64,000 nt of DNA from an uncultured Eubacteriales bacterium. GTDB lineage: Bacteria; Bacillota; Clostridia; Oscillospirales; Acutalibacteraceae. Where the stretch lies: positions 1 through 64,000 of the forward strand of contig CAKSGV010000008.1 of NCBI GenBank assembly GCA_934454845.1, read 5' to 3'. Position numbers and translations under genes: made by a program. The notes beneath the pieces were generated by a model. The model searched no databases. It saw nothing but the letters and a program-made list of their open reading frames with translations, and was not told the origin of the DNA. Each line of letters starts with the position of its first letter. Position 1 is the stretch's first letter. This document shows positions 43,237 through 52,640 of this stretch, piece by piece.

Positions 43237-44238
43237 TTAATTTTCATAGAGCTCTATTACACTGATTAACCTCTCTTTTACCATCTTCCTTAAATTTTCC
43301 GGGCTTACAGCCTCGATTTTATTTCCGAAATTGATTATCCAGGTCACGAGTGCCTCGCTTACGACCGCTTTATAATTGATATTGAAAGTTTTATCTGTAA
43401 GCTTGGTTATAAAAATACTGTCGCCGAATCTATCAACGACCTGCTCAAGGATTTCCCTTGAGCATTTAAGCTCTATATTTTCTATATTTCCCGTATACAT
43501 TCCGAAAAGCCTTTTCGTATAATCCGCCACATCAAAAACAGATTTATAATCGCTTACTTCTGAAAAGCTCCTCGAATTTTTATCGGTGATCTCAACTTTG
43601 TGCATACGGTCAATTCTTAAATGAATCAAATTATCGTATTTTTCATAATTTCCTATAAGGTAATAATGGTCGTCTTGCCAGGTCATAGCATAAGGGCTTA
43701 TGATCTTCTGTGAAGAAGAGATTGTTATTTCCTTATTTTCATTTATTGTTCTGATATTATATTCAAATTTTATCTGTTTTTTATTCTCTATTGCTCTTGA
43801 AACGGTGTCGATAGTATAATATATCTCTTCATTTTTGGTTTTAGAGTCAACATCAAAATAAATACCTTTATTAAGGCTATTCAGCTGATACACGCTCTGC
43901 ATAGCTTCTAATTTTGAAATAAGCTCTCTTGTCTTTTTGGCGCTTATAAATTTTGCGGTTTTAACCGCGTCGGTAAGAAGTGAGATTTCAGGAATTTCAA
44001 ATTCGCGTGAAGCTAAGAAAAATCCTGTTTTCGGCGTTCTCGTTTTAATAATATCATAACCGTAAAATATAAGCTGTTCGATATCGTTATAAACCGATTT
44101 TCGCTCCGCAGTCACATTAAAAAGCGATAGCTTTGAGCATATTTCCGCTGCAGATATCGGATGATCTTCATCGCTGTATTTTCTTAAGATATCAACAATA
44201 TATAAAAGCTTTAATTTTTGTCCGCTCCGTGCCGCCAT
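43237..44238 (-). CDS. WYL-domain transcriptional regulator
   Basis: 333 residues: N-terminal winged helix (1-80, with the HTH around ISAAEICSKLSLFNVTAERKSVYNDIE) and a WYL domain (about 150-225, AMTWQDDHYYLIGN with the Leu-Arg-Asp tail LRIDRM), then a WCX-like C-terminal part. WYL domains sense ligands, possibly nucleic acids or nucleotides. It overlaps the RNase M5-like gene by 28 nt. Target unknown. Confidence 0.85.
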   Translation of the reverse strand: MAARSGQKLKLLYIVDILRKYSDEDHPISAAEICSKLSLFNVTAERKSVYNDIEQLIFYGYDIIKTRTPKTGFFLASREFEIPEISLLTDAVKTAKFISAKKTRELISKLEAMQSVYQLNSLNKGIYFDVDSKTKNEEIYYTIDTVSRAIENKKQIKFEYNIRTINENKEITISSSQKIISPYAMTWQDDHYYLIGNYEKYDNLIHLRIDRMHKVEITDKNSRSFSEVSDYKSVFDVADYTKRLFGMYTGNIENIELKCSREILEQVVDRFGDSIFITKLTDKTFNINYKAVVSEALVTWIINFGNKIEAVSPENLRKMVKERLISVIELYEN

Positions 44239-44810
44239 ACTTCCACTTCCTTTAAAAATTCTTCTTTTGAATATAAAGAGTTAAGCGCATCTAAAAAAGC
44301 GCCCGATGATATGTTTTCGGGGATTCCCGAAAATCTGCAAAAGCTTGCTCTTTCAAAAGAGCTTTTTTCACCGCCGGATAATTTTAAAATAAAAAGGTCG
44401 GTTTTAGTGATTTTTTCTGTTTCTTTTTGATGGCTTATCCCTATTTTGCTTCTTTTAAAAGCTTCTAAAATATCTTCTTTTTTAAATCCCTCTACTCCGA
44501 GATAACCCTCTTTTGAGGATTTTACCTTGCGCTTTTCTTTCCCCTTTACCTGAGGAAGATACACATTTGTTATTTTGCAATCCTTACAGATATTTTTTAT
44601 ATGGGCTCTTATCTGTGCGCCGGCGCTGTCGGAATCGGTAACTATCACCACGCCGTTTTTTTGAGCTATCAGCCTTATCAGCTTTCTTTTAGACACATCC
44701 TTAAAAACCGAAAATCCGTCTGTAGGAATAATAACGGCGTCGATTATATTTGAAAGTGTTATCTTATCATATTTTCCTTCTACGATAACGGCTTCTTTAA
44801 TCTTTAACAA
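44211..44810 (-). CDS. rnmV: Toprim-domain RNase M5-like protein
   Basis: 199 residues. Toprim motif: the Glu of VIVEGKYDK and the DxD of VIVTDSDSAG. Length and the C-terminal part match RNase M5, which trims 5S rRNA precursors. TTG 44810 (MLKIKEAVIVEG) has GGGTGA upstream and gives the usual start; the longer frame lies in holA. holA is directly upstream and the two overlap by 14 nt. Confidence 0.82.
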   Translation of the reverse strand: MLKIKEAVIVEGKYDKITLSNIIDAVIIPTDGFSVFKDVSKRKLIRLIAQKNGVVIVTDSDSAGAQIRAHIKNICKDCKITNVYLPQVKGKEKRKVKSSKEGYLGVEGFKKEDILEAFKRSKIGISHQKETEKITKTDLFILKLSGGEKSSFERASFCRFSGIPENISSGAFLDALNSLYSKEEFLKEVEVWRHGADKN

Positions 44811-45858
44811 CTTTTTCACCCGTTTTGGCAATATATATGAGTTTCACGGTAAGCTCTTCAAGTATTGTTTTTGGCTCTCCCGAAGAAGATTTTAAAAGCA
44901 CTTCGGCATTTAAAATTTCTTTTAAGCACTTATCAAGTTTTGATTTTGAAAAATTTCGTAAATTTGCAGAAGCTCTGTCGACCAAAAAACCTTTATTTTT
45001 ATAATCGAAATCTTTTTTAACATCTTCCCTGCTTTTATTTTCTTTTTTAGCGCAGTATAACCTGAACATATCTGTAAAAGACGCCGCCGCCGTGTAAACA
45101 ATTATAATAGGCTCAATCTTCAAATAAAACAGATCGTTAAGCTTGCTGAGAGCTTTAGCAACATTTCCCGATATTATACACCCTGCATAATCATAAACAG
45201 ATGCTTCAACCGTAAACGAGCAGACTTTATCAATATCCTCTTTTCCTATTTTTCCGCCTTTTTTATAAAAGCACACTTTATCGAGCTCATTTTTAAGGGT
45301 TAAAATATCATCGCCTATGTTTTGCACTGCATACTCTCCCGTTTGGCGGTCCAGCTCACAGCCTCTTTTTTTTGCGCCGTCGCAGATCATATTAATAAGT
45401 TCCGCAGGCTTTCTGTGATCAAGAAGAACTCCTGCTCCGCCTCCCTTTTCACAGGACAATAAAAGCTTTTTAAATTTTTTGTTTTTTTTATGATCGCATT
45501 CTATAGTTTCAAATTTCAATATCACGGTGCAGTAATCCGGGATATCTTCAAGCTTTTCGCATATAATATCAAAATCGGATTTTAAACAATGTTCATAATC
45601 AAAATCATCTAAAACTACGCATTTTCTGTCGCTCATCATCGGCATTTGCTCTATAGCGCAGCAAACATCGGAAACTGAAATATCTCCCGAAAATTTTTGA
45701 AAATTGAAAAAAGGATCGCCGTCAAAAGATTTTTCGGCAATTTTATTTGCATAAAAAGTTTTTAAATAAACATCGTCGCCGAAAAGGATATAAGAGCTTT
45801 TAAAATCGAGCGAAGATTTAAGTATTCTGTTTAACTCGCCTTCAAAGATAATCGGCAT
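44797..45858 (-). CDS. holA: DNA polymerase III subunit delta
   Basis: 353 residues. The N-terminal clamp-loader region has YILFGDDVYLKTFYANKIAE and the RKCVVLDDFDYE segment; the C-terminal part is helical. Delta opens the sliding clamp. Full length. It overlaps comEC upstream by 28 nt and the RNase M5-like gene downstream, a common holA arrangement after comEC. Confidence 0.88.
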   Translation of the reverse strand: MPIIFEGELNRILKSSLDFKSSYILFGDDVYLKTFYANKIAEKSFDGDPFFNFQKFSGDISVSDVCCAIEQMPMMSDRKCVVLDDFDYEHCLKSDFDIICEKLEDIPDYCTVILKFETIECDHKKNKKFKKLLLSCEKGGGAGVLLDHRKPAELINMICDGAKKRGCELDRQTGEYAVQNIGDDILTLKNELDKVCFYKKGGKIGKEDIDKVCSFTVEASVYDYAGCIISGNVAKALSKLNDLFYLKIEPIIIVYTAAASFTDMFRLYCAKKENKSREDVKKDFDYKNKGFLVDRASANLRNFSKSKLDKCLKEILNAEVLLKSSSGEPKTILEELTVKLIYIAKTGEKVVKD

Positions 45859-47384
45859 TCTTTTTCATCCTTGCTTTTTAAAGAATTGTTTTTTATGTAA
45901 AACATGAATTTAGAACCTGCACATAATATCAAAAATATTAGTAAGATTACAGCCGCAAAAGCAACGGCTTTATCAGAGCATTTTATAAAAGAATATGATC
46001 TTGACCCTAAATAATTTATAACCGAATTTAAATAATCGGCTAAGATCTGCAAAATCTTATAAAGATAATAAACTATTTTTCCGCTAAAAGGTATAAGAGA
46101 AAAAGCGGTGACTGCAAGCATAAGAGTTAAAACCGCAGTTACGGCGTATGAGATCAAAAGATTAGTTATAACAGAAACTATCGAAAACTCTCCAAACTGA
46201 TATATTACCACCGGCAGTGTAAACAAAAGCGCCGAAACAGATGTGAGCGACGAGTCTGTCAAAGCTTTTAAAGGCCTTGGATTGATTTTAATAAATTTCG
46301 AAACGGTGTTGCTCGAATAAAGAATTCCGAGTGTTGATAAGACAGATAGCTGAAAAGAAATATTAAGCACGGCATACGGAGTTCTGATAAGAATGATCAT
46401 CACAGCAAGACAAAGAGCATTAATAGAATCGCCCTCTCTGTTTAGCAGCCCTGACAGGGATAGAATTATATACATTATCCCCGCTCTCATAACGGATTGA
46501 GTAAATCCGCAAACAGCCATAAAGAAAAGCAAAAATCCATTGGTTATAATAAATTCAAGATATTTATTAAGCCCGAATTTCTTTGTAAAGGCTCTTACAA
46601 AACCCATAATTATTGCCAGGTGCATACCTGAAACCACCATTACATGGCTAATGCCCGAATGACGGATATTCGAATAAAATTCATCTGTAAATCCCGTTTT
46701 ATCTCCGAGAATAATTCCTAAGATCGTGGCAGAAGAGTCTTTATCGGTATAGCTTTCTGTAAGTGAAGTAATATATTTCGCAGCTTTATCCGCAGAAGAA
46801 TAAATTATATTTCTGCCGGATCTTTTGATATCTTTATTTATAAAAGTTTCGTAGAGCGAGCCGTTAGAAATATTATAATTACGGTATTTATTATTTAATC
46901 CGTTTTTAATTATAAGCTTTCCCGAAATTATATCGCCTTTGGAATAAGCAAAAGAAGATTTAGCAAAGAAAGATACTTTTGATCCGCTTTCTAATTTCCC
47001 CGACTTTACCGATAATACTTTAAGCTGACCTCTCTCATAATTGCTGCGGCTTACAAGCTCTGTAATTAAAAAGCTGCCGCTTATTTCACTGTCTTTGAAA
47101 TTATCGGCTATTCTATTGTTGTTTTCAAAACTTTTAACTGAAAACGCACAGGCAATACAAAGGATAAAGCCTATAAAATTTCTTAGTTTTATTTTAAGAA
47201 TTACAGATACCGTTAAGACGAAAACGCCGATAATTATTAATATTTCCGCCGCACAACTGAATTTGAATGAAGCTAATGTGCCGGCACTGCAAATCAGAGC
47301 CGGAATAAGCAGTGGATACCTGATCTTAAGAAAACATTTTTTAAACAATCCACATAGGTCAGATGAATTATTTTCTTGCCGCAA
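45831..47384 (-). CDS. ComEC/Rec2-type competence protein without a metallo-beta-lactamase domain
   Basis: 517 residues. Two N-terminal helices, a DUF4131-like soluble part, then the Competence domain with VMVVSGMHLAIIMG and AGIMYIILSLSGLLNR and about eight membrane helices. It would form the channel for single-stranded DNA uptake. The C-terminal metallo-beta-lactamase domain of typical ComEC (about 700-800 residues in total, with a DVGQGD motif) is absent, and holA starts directly. TTG start at 47384 with AGGTGAT 6 nt upstream. Confidence 0.85.
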   Translation of the reverse strand: MRQENNSSDLCGLFKKCFLKIRYPLLIPALICSAGTLASFKFSCAAEILIIIGVFVLTVSVILKIKLRNFIGFILCIACAFSVKSFENNNRIADNFKDSEISGSFLITELVSRSNYERGQLKVLSVKSGKLESGSKVSFFAKSSFAYSKGDIISGKLIIKNGLNNKYRNYNISNGSLYETFINKDIKRSGRNIIYSSADKAAKYITSLTESYTDKDSSATILGIILGDKTGFTDEFYSNIRHSGISHVMVVSGMHLAIIMGFVRAFTKKFGLNKYLEFIITNGFLLFFMAVCGFTQSVMRAGIMYIILSLSGLLNREGDSINALCLAVMIILIRTPYAVLNISFQLSVLSTLGILYSSNTVSKFIKINPRPLKALTDSSLTSVSALLFTLPVVIYQFGEFSIVSVITNLLISYAVTAVLTLMLAVTAFSLIPFSGKIVYYLYKILQILADYLNSVINYLGSRSYSFIKCSDKAVAFAAVILLIFLILCAGSKFMFYIKNNSLKSKDEKECRLSLKAS

Positions 47385-47400
47385 TTTTTATCACCTGGAT

Positions 47401-47955
47401 TTAAAAAAGATCTTCTATTAATATTTTAAGTCCGATAAGAATAAGAATTACTCCTCCGACTGTTTCTGCCTTTGTTTTATATTTCTCTCCGAACTTATGG
47501 CCTATAAAAACACCTATGGCCGATAATAAAAAAGTTGTACATCCTATTATCGCAACGCCGCCTGTGATATTTGCTTTTTGCATTGCGAAGACCACTCCGA
47601 CTGCTAAAGCATCAATACTGGTTGCAATCGCTAAAAGAAACAGCTCTTTAATATCGAAATTACCGCTTTCTTCCTCTTCCTTGCTGTGAAGCGCTTCATA
47701 GATCATTTTTCCGCCTATAAAAGCGAGCAATATAAATGCTATCCAGTGGTCTATCTTTTTAATATAGTCGCTGAATCCCGAGCCTAAAAGCCAGCCTAAA
47801 AACGGCATTAAAGCCTGAAATCCGCCGAAAAACAGAGCGATTAAAAAAGTCTGCTTATAATTTATTTTCGGCATTTTAAGGCCTTTGCATATAGCCACTG
47901 CAAACGCGTCCATAGAAAGACCGATCCCGAGCATAAAGAAATCAAAAATCGTCAA
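47401..47955 (-). CDS. mntP: Manganese efflux pump MntP
   Basis: 184 residues, six membrane helices. LSMDAFAVAICKG in helix 1 and ATSIDALAVGVVFA in helix 4 are the matching Asp-containing motifs of the DUF204/MntP family, which exports Mn2+. There is no room for a yybP-ykoY riboswitch: rsgA ends 18 nt upstream. It is probably expressed with the preceding operon. Confidence 0.92.
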   Translation of the reverse strand: MTIFDFFMLGIGLSMDAFAVAICKGLKMPKINYKQTFLIALFFGGFQALMPFLGWLLGSGFSDYIKKIDHWIAFILLAFIGGKMIYEALHSKEEEESGNFDIKELFLLAIATSIDALAVGVVFAMQKANITGGVAIIGCTTFLLSAIGVFIGHKFGEKYKTKAETVGGVILILIGLKILIEDLF

Positions 47956-47972
47956 TTATAAAACCCCTAACC

Positions 47973-48854
47973 TTATTTCTTTACAGTCCAGTGCCTGATA
48001 TCTTTGTAATCTTCAAATATTTTTTTATAGCTGTTATGGCGGGATCTGCTTATCTCCCCGTTTTCAACTGCTTTTAAAACTCCGCAGCCTTTTTCCGAAA
48101 TATGCCTGCAATCGGAAAATCTGCAAAATTCAAAATATTTTATGAATTCGGGAAAGCAAAAAGGAAGTCTGTTTTTAAATTCAAGAATATTATCGGAAAT
48201 ATCGATAGTGGAAAATCCAGGAGTATCGACGATATATCCGCCGTTATCTCTGATAAAAAGCTCGGTGTGCCTAGTAGTATGCCTGCCTCTGCCGAGCTTT
48301 TCGCTCACCTCGCCTGTTTTAAGGTCGAGATCGCCTGTTACAGCATTGATAATGCTCGACTTCCCTACGCCTGAATTACCTATAAATGCGCAGACTGCAT
48401 TTTGAGTAATGCTTTCAAGCGCGTCTATATTTTCACCTGTTTTTGCGGAAACTGTTAAAACTTTAAATCCCGCGTTATTATAAATCTTTTCGAATTTTTC
48501 AAAAGATCCCATATCGCATTTATTAAAAACGATCACGGGATCAATGTTATTGAAAACGCAAACGGCGCTTAAAAAATCTATCATATTTGTATCTGGCGAC
48601 GGAACATTATAAGAAGAAACTATAAAGGCACGGTCAATATTTGCAATATTCGGTCTGCTTAAATAGTTTTTTCTTTCTTTTATGCTTTCAATTATTCCCT
48701 TGCCGTTATTTTCCGCAGTAAACTCAACCTTATCACCCACAACAGGGGAAGTCCCCTTGTTGCGGAAACTTCCCCTTGCTCTGCATTCAAAAGTCGTGCC
48801 GTTTGAGTGAACATAGAAAAATCCGGAAATAGCTTTGATTATTATTCCTGCCAT
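47973..48854 (-). CDS. rsgA: Ribosome small subunit-dependent GTPase A
   Basis: 293 residues. Order: N-terminal OB fold, circularly permuted GTPase (NKCD as G4 near 110, GNSGVGKSSIINA as G1, the TTRHTEL switch, DTPG as G3) and a C-terminal zinc region with CRFSDCRHISEKGCGV. RsgA releases late 30S assembly factors. ATG 48854 is 4 nt after the kinase stop and has no clear ribosome site, so it is probably translated by coupling. Confidence 0.94.
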   Translation of the reverse strand: MAGIIIKAISGFFYVHSNGTTFECRARGSFRNKGTSPVVGDKVEFTAENNGKGIIESIKERKNYLSRPNIANIDRAFIVSSYNVPSPDTNMIDFLSAVCVFNNIDPVIVFNKCDMGSFEKFEKIYNNAGFKVLTVSAKTGENIDALESITQNAVCAFIGNSGVGKSSIINAVTGDLDLKTGEVSEKLGRGRHTTRHTELFIRDNGGYIVDTPGFSTIDISDNILEFKNRLPFCFPEFIKYFEFCRFSDCRHISEKGCGVLKAVENGEISRSRHNSYKKIFEDYKDIRHWTVKK

Positions 48855-48858
48855 TTTT

Positions 48859-50862
48859 TCAGTTGCCGGAGTTGAGAAGTGTTTTCCACTCATTATAAGT
48901 AGCTACAACGGTTGCTTCACCGGTCTTTGAATTAAAATCAATATCCTGATATTTATATGTCTTGCCGTCTTTAGCGCAGATCTTTACAGTATAGTTTTCA
49001 GTTTCATTGGAGGTTGAGAGAGTGAAAGTATAAGAACTTACATTTGAAAAATCAAGTTCATTACTGATCGAAAGCTGTTTATTCCCCGAATAAATAGCCA
49101 GCTGCGCTTTAAAATTATTGGTATCGGTCAAGCCGACTGTTACTTTATTTTTATAATCTACTTTTCCTGTGCTGACATATATAGTAACCGTTGCACCCTC
49201 GGAAAGCTGTGCCGAGCCGACTTTAGGATCCTGTTTAAATACATATCCTGCTTTATAGTATTTATCGCCGCCAGGAATGTTTTCAGTCTTAACCTGTGCT
49301 AAAAGACCTTTTTTAGTAAGCTCTGCCTTAGCGCTTTCTTCGCTTAATCCCACAAGATCCGGAACATCTATTTTTACTTCGGCTTTTCCTGAACTTACAT
49401 AGACCTTTACGACTTCGCCTTTGGTAATAGCCGTTCCCTGCTTAGGCTCTGTTCTTATAACATAGCCTTCCTGGATCTCGCTGTTATTTTCTTTCACTAT
49501 TTCGACCTTAACATCATAGGTGGAAAGCGTGGAAGAAGCCTCGCCGGCTTTATGATTTCTAAGATCGGGCATAACCTGAGTTGCCTCTCCTAAGCTTATA
49601 TAAAGCGTGATCTTTGCTCCCGCTTTTATCTTTTTGCCTGCTTTCGGCGACTGATCGTAAACCTGATTTATCGGATATTCGTCATTAGCGCGGGTCACCT
49701 GAACAAACTTATAATTATAGCCGTCTTTATCACGGTTTTTATACATATCGGATTTTTCTTCTATTTCGGACATCGTCATTCCGACAAAATTCTCGCATTC
49801 AATCTCTTTTGTCTTATTTTTAGAGCCGAATATCGATCTGAAAAATATAGCGAAAATTATAATACCTATTACCACAAGAGTAGCGGCAATTCCCGCTAAA
49901 ATAGGAATTGTTTTGCTCTTCGCTTTTTCTTCGCCGTTTTCAGAACTGATATTGGAATTTGAAGAAATATTTGCTCCTCCGATGAATTTCGTGGGTGAAT
50001 CGTCGACAAAATAGGAATAATCGAATGTTGCCGAAGGATCTTTTTTGAAAACTTCAAGATCGCACAGCATTTCCGCCGCCGACTGATAACGGCGTTCAGT
50101 GCTCTTTTGCATAGCATGCATTGTTATCTGCTCAAGGCCTAAAGGAATAGATGGATTAATGCTCCTCGGCAATTCAGGCTCGCGCTGAAGCTGCATAATA
50201 GCAACCGATACTGCACTGTCAGCTTCGAAAGGCAATCTGCCTGTAAGCATTTCGTAAAGCATAACGCCGACGGAATAAATATCTGTCTTTTCGTCGGTCT
50301 TTTCTCCCCTTGCCTGTTCGGGAGAAATATAATGAACCGAGCCTATTGCTTTATCAGTGATAGTACGCTGCTCACTCCTTGCAAATCTTGCAATTCCGAA
50401 ATCGGTGACTTTGATAGTACCGTCGGGAAGAACCATTATATTCTGCGGCTTAACATCTCTGTGGACAATTCCTTTATCGTGCGCGTGCTGAAGACCTTTT
50501 AATATCTGAATGGTAAAATATACGGCGTCCTGCCATCTTAAACTGCCCTCTCGCTCGATATACTCTTTTAGAGTGATACCGTCGATATACTCCATTACGA
50601 TATACTGAATCACATCGCCGAAACATACATCATAAACCTTAACGATATTAGGATGTGATAAAACGGCAATGGCTTTAGATTCATTTTTAAATCTTCTTAT
50701 AAATTCTTCATTAGAAACAAATTCATCTTTGAGGATCTTCATAGCAACTATGCGGTCTTCGACATTGTCGTAAGCCTTATATACTACTGCCATTCCCCCC
50801 ACACCTATCACTTCACGGATTTCATATCTTCCGTCAAGTCTTTTTCCGACAAATCTATCCAT
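48859..50862 (-). CDS. prkC: PASTA-domain Ser/Thr protein kinase (PrkC)
   Basis: 667 residues. Hanks-type kinase (10-270) with Lys in VAMKILKDE, HRDVKPQN catalytic loop and DFGIAR; a membrane helix near 325-347; then three PASTA repeats (about 360-570) and a further extracytoplasmic region of about 95 residues. PASTA repeats bind peptidoglycan fragments or lipid II and PrkC controls cell-wall growth and spore germination. It lies next to its partner phosphatase, as in other Firmicutes. Confidence 0.94.
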   Translation of the reverse strand: MDRFVGKRLDGRYEIREVIGVGGMAVVYKAYDNVEDRIVAMKILKDEFVSNEEFIRRFKNESKAIAVLSHPNIVKVYDVCFGDVIQYIVMEYIDGITLKEYIEREGSLRWQDAVYFTIQILKGLQHAHDKGIVHRDVKPQNIMVLPDGTIKVTDFGIARFARSEQRTITDKAIGSVHYISPEQARGEKTDEKTDIYSVGVMLYEMLTGRLPFEADSAVSVAIMQLQREPELPRSINPSIPLGLEQITMHAMQKSTERRYQSAAEMLCDLEVFKKDPSATFDYSYFVDDSPTKFIGGANISSNSNISSENGEEKAKSKTIPILAGIAATLVVIGIIIFAIFFRSIFGSKNKTKEIECENFVGMTMSEIEEKSDMYKNRDKDGYNYKFVQVTRANDEYPINQVYDQSPKAGKKIKAGAKITLYISLGEATQVMPDLRNHKAGEASSTLSTYDVKVEIVKENNSEIQEGYVIRTEPKQGTAITKGEVVKVYVSSGKAEVKIDVPDLVGLSEESAKAELTKKGLLAQVKTENIPGGDKYYKAGYVFKQDPKVGSAQLSEGATVTIYVSTGKVDYKNKVTVGLTDTNNFKAQLAIYSGNKQLSISNELDFSNVSSYTFTLSTSNETENYTVKICAKDGKTYKYQDIDFNSKTGEATVVATYNEWKTLLNSGN

Positions 50863-50865
50863 ATC

Positions 50866-51606
50866 TTATTTCCTTTCTTTAAGCAGGACTACTGCGGTAA
50901 TGTTATCTCCTCCGCCGGCTGAATTCGCAGCAGCTATAAGTTTATCCGGAACATTTTCTATTTCCCTGGAAAATTGACTGAAAATACTGCTGTTATTCAA
51001 AAAGTTCGTAAGCCCGTCTGTACAGATGAGGAGCTTATCGTCTTCTTTCATACTGATTTCATAGCAATCGGGCATTACATCTTTTTCAGTGCCGAGAGCT
51101 CTCGTTATCATATTTTTATTAGGATGATTTCTTGCTTCCTCGGCTGTGAGCTCTCCGCTTTCAACCAGCGACTGCACAACCGAATGATCTCTTGTTATCT
51201 GAGTTATTTCGGAATTTACTTTATATGCTCTGCTGTCGCCGATATTGCAGATAAACGCCGAGTTGTCTTTATATACCGCCGCAACGGCGGTGGTGCCCAT
51301 TCCTTTAAGCTTAGGATCAGAAATCGCCGCGTTGTAAAGCTCAATATTTGCGGAAAGCAAAGCGCTTTGCAGCATTTTAATTATCGAATCGGAGCTCATT
51401 GAGGATCTATAGGAATTTAAAACAAAATTTGAAATATGTCCGACCGCCATTTTGCTTGCTATATTTCCCGCATTTGCTCCTCCCATACCGTCGCACACAA
51501 CGGCAAGAGCAGCATTGTCCGGCAGATCGGAAATGAAGAAAGCATCTTGATTATCCTTTCTTACCATTCCTTTATCGGTTTTACCGTAAATTATCAAGGT
51601 TCTCAT
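50866..51606 (-). CDS. prpC: PP2C-family protein phosphatase (PrpC)
   Basis: 246 residues. Metal-binding motifs are DNQDAFFI near 18, VCDGMGGANAG near 36, LLICTDGL near 196 and GGDNITAVV near the end. It reverses PrkC phosphorylation. The start overlaps the rlmN end (51581-51606) and the stop is 4 nt before prkC. Confidence 0.94.
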   Translation of the reverse strand: MRTLIIYGKTDKGMVRKDNQDAFFISDLPDNAALAVVCDGMGGANAGNIASKMAVGHISNFVLNSYRSSMSSDSIIKMLQSALLSANIELYNAAISDPKLKGMGTTAVAAVYKDNSAFICNIGDSRAYKVNSEITQITRDHSVVQSLVESGELTAEEARNHPNKNMITRALGTEKDVMPDCYEISMKEDDKLLICTDGLTNFLNNSSIFSQFSREIENVPDKLIAAANSAGGGDNITAVVLLKERK

Positions 51607-52501
51607 CCTCCTTTACTTTCTTCCTCAACTGACCGCAGGAGGCGGAAATATCAGCCCCGAGCGTTCGTCTTACAGTTACATTCATCCCTTTGCTTTCAAG
51701 TAAGCTTTTAAAAATTTTTATATTTTTTGTATCCGGCTTTTCAAATGAATTCTCTTTTACAGGGTTTGCCGGTATTAAATTTATATGACACATTATGCCT
51801 TTTAATATCCTGCACAATTCCTCTGCGCATTCTTTTGAATCATTCACACCTTTGATCAGTGCATATTCAAAAGATATACGCCTGGTGGTTTTTTGCTGAT
51901 ATTCTTTACAGGCATGTAATAGCTCCGATATGCTCCATTTTCTCGCGACAGGCATTATATCTTTTCTTAAATCGTCAAAAGGAGCGTGAAGCGAAACAGA
52001 AAGCGTTATAGGAAGATCCAATTCTTTAAGCTTAAGTATCCCGGGAACCACACCTGAGGTGGACAGAGAAATATGCCTTAAACCTATTCCTAAACCCTCG
52101 GGCTCGGATACAAGCTTTAAAAACCTTGCCGAATTATCGAAATTATCGAGCGGCTCTCCCATTCCCATCATAACAACATTTGAAATTCTTATACTATTAT
52201 CCTTTGAAGCGGAAATGATCTGAGCAAGCATTTCGGAAGCAGTTAAACTTCTGTTTAAGCCGTTTAATCCCGACGCGCAGAATTTACATCCCATTCTGCA
52301 TCCTATTTGGGTTGAAATACAAATTGAGTATCCATGCTCATATTTCATAAGAACCGACTCTATAAGCTCGCCGTCATACATCTTAAATACATATTTGACA
52401 GTTTCATCAATATTTGATTTATATTTCCTGTAAATTTCTGCCTTTGAAAGGTAACAGTTTTGCTTAAGATAATTTCTTAGATCTTTCGGAATATCAGTCA
52501 T
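51581..52501 (-). CDS. rlmN: 23S rRNA / tRNA A-methyltransferase RlmN, start region disrupted
   Basis: 306 residues from the first ATG. The radical-SAM cluster motif CRMGCKFCASG, MGMGEPLDNF, and the C-terminal conserved Cys in GADISASCGQL identify RlmN, which methylates A2503 of 23S rRNA and A37 of tRNAs. The N-terminal domain continues upstream in frame (52502-52655; DFEELETFL, then QVYKWFLRGVTGFDEM) but without any ATG, GTG or TTG. A GTG at 52644, overlapping the rsmB stop as GTGA, would start a normal 354-residue protein if one T were added to the T4 run at 52623-52626. So the gene is frameshifted near its start or starts atypically. Confidence 0.88.
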   Translation of the reverse strand: MTDIPKDLRNYLKQNCYLSKAEIYRKYKSNIDETVKYVFKMYDGELIESVLMKYEHGYSICISTQIGCRMGCKFCASGLNGLNRSLTASEMLAQIISASKDNSIRISNVVMMGMGEPLDNFDNSARFLKLVSEPEGLGIGLRHISLSTSGVVPGILKLKELDLPITLSVSLHAPFDDLRKDIMPVARKWSISELLHACKEYQQKTTRRISFEYALIKGVNDSKECAEELCRILKGIMCHINLIPANPVKENSFEKPDTKNIKIFKSLLESKGMNVTVRRTLGADISASCGQLRKKVKEDENLDNLR

Positions 52502-52640
52502 CTCGTCAAAGCCGGTTACTCCTCTTAAGAACCATTTATAAACTTGTTTAACTCGGAATTTAGGCTGATCAATTTTTGAAAGAAAAGTTTCAAGCTCTTC
52601 GAAATCGAAAGACTTTATATCTAAAAGAACGCTGATAAGC

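Noticed and set aside
47956..47972. yybP-ykoY manganese riboswitch before mntP
   Set aside because: Only 17 nt separate mntP from rsgA; there is no room for the riboswitch.
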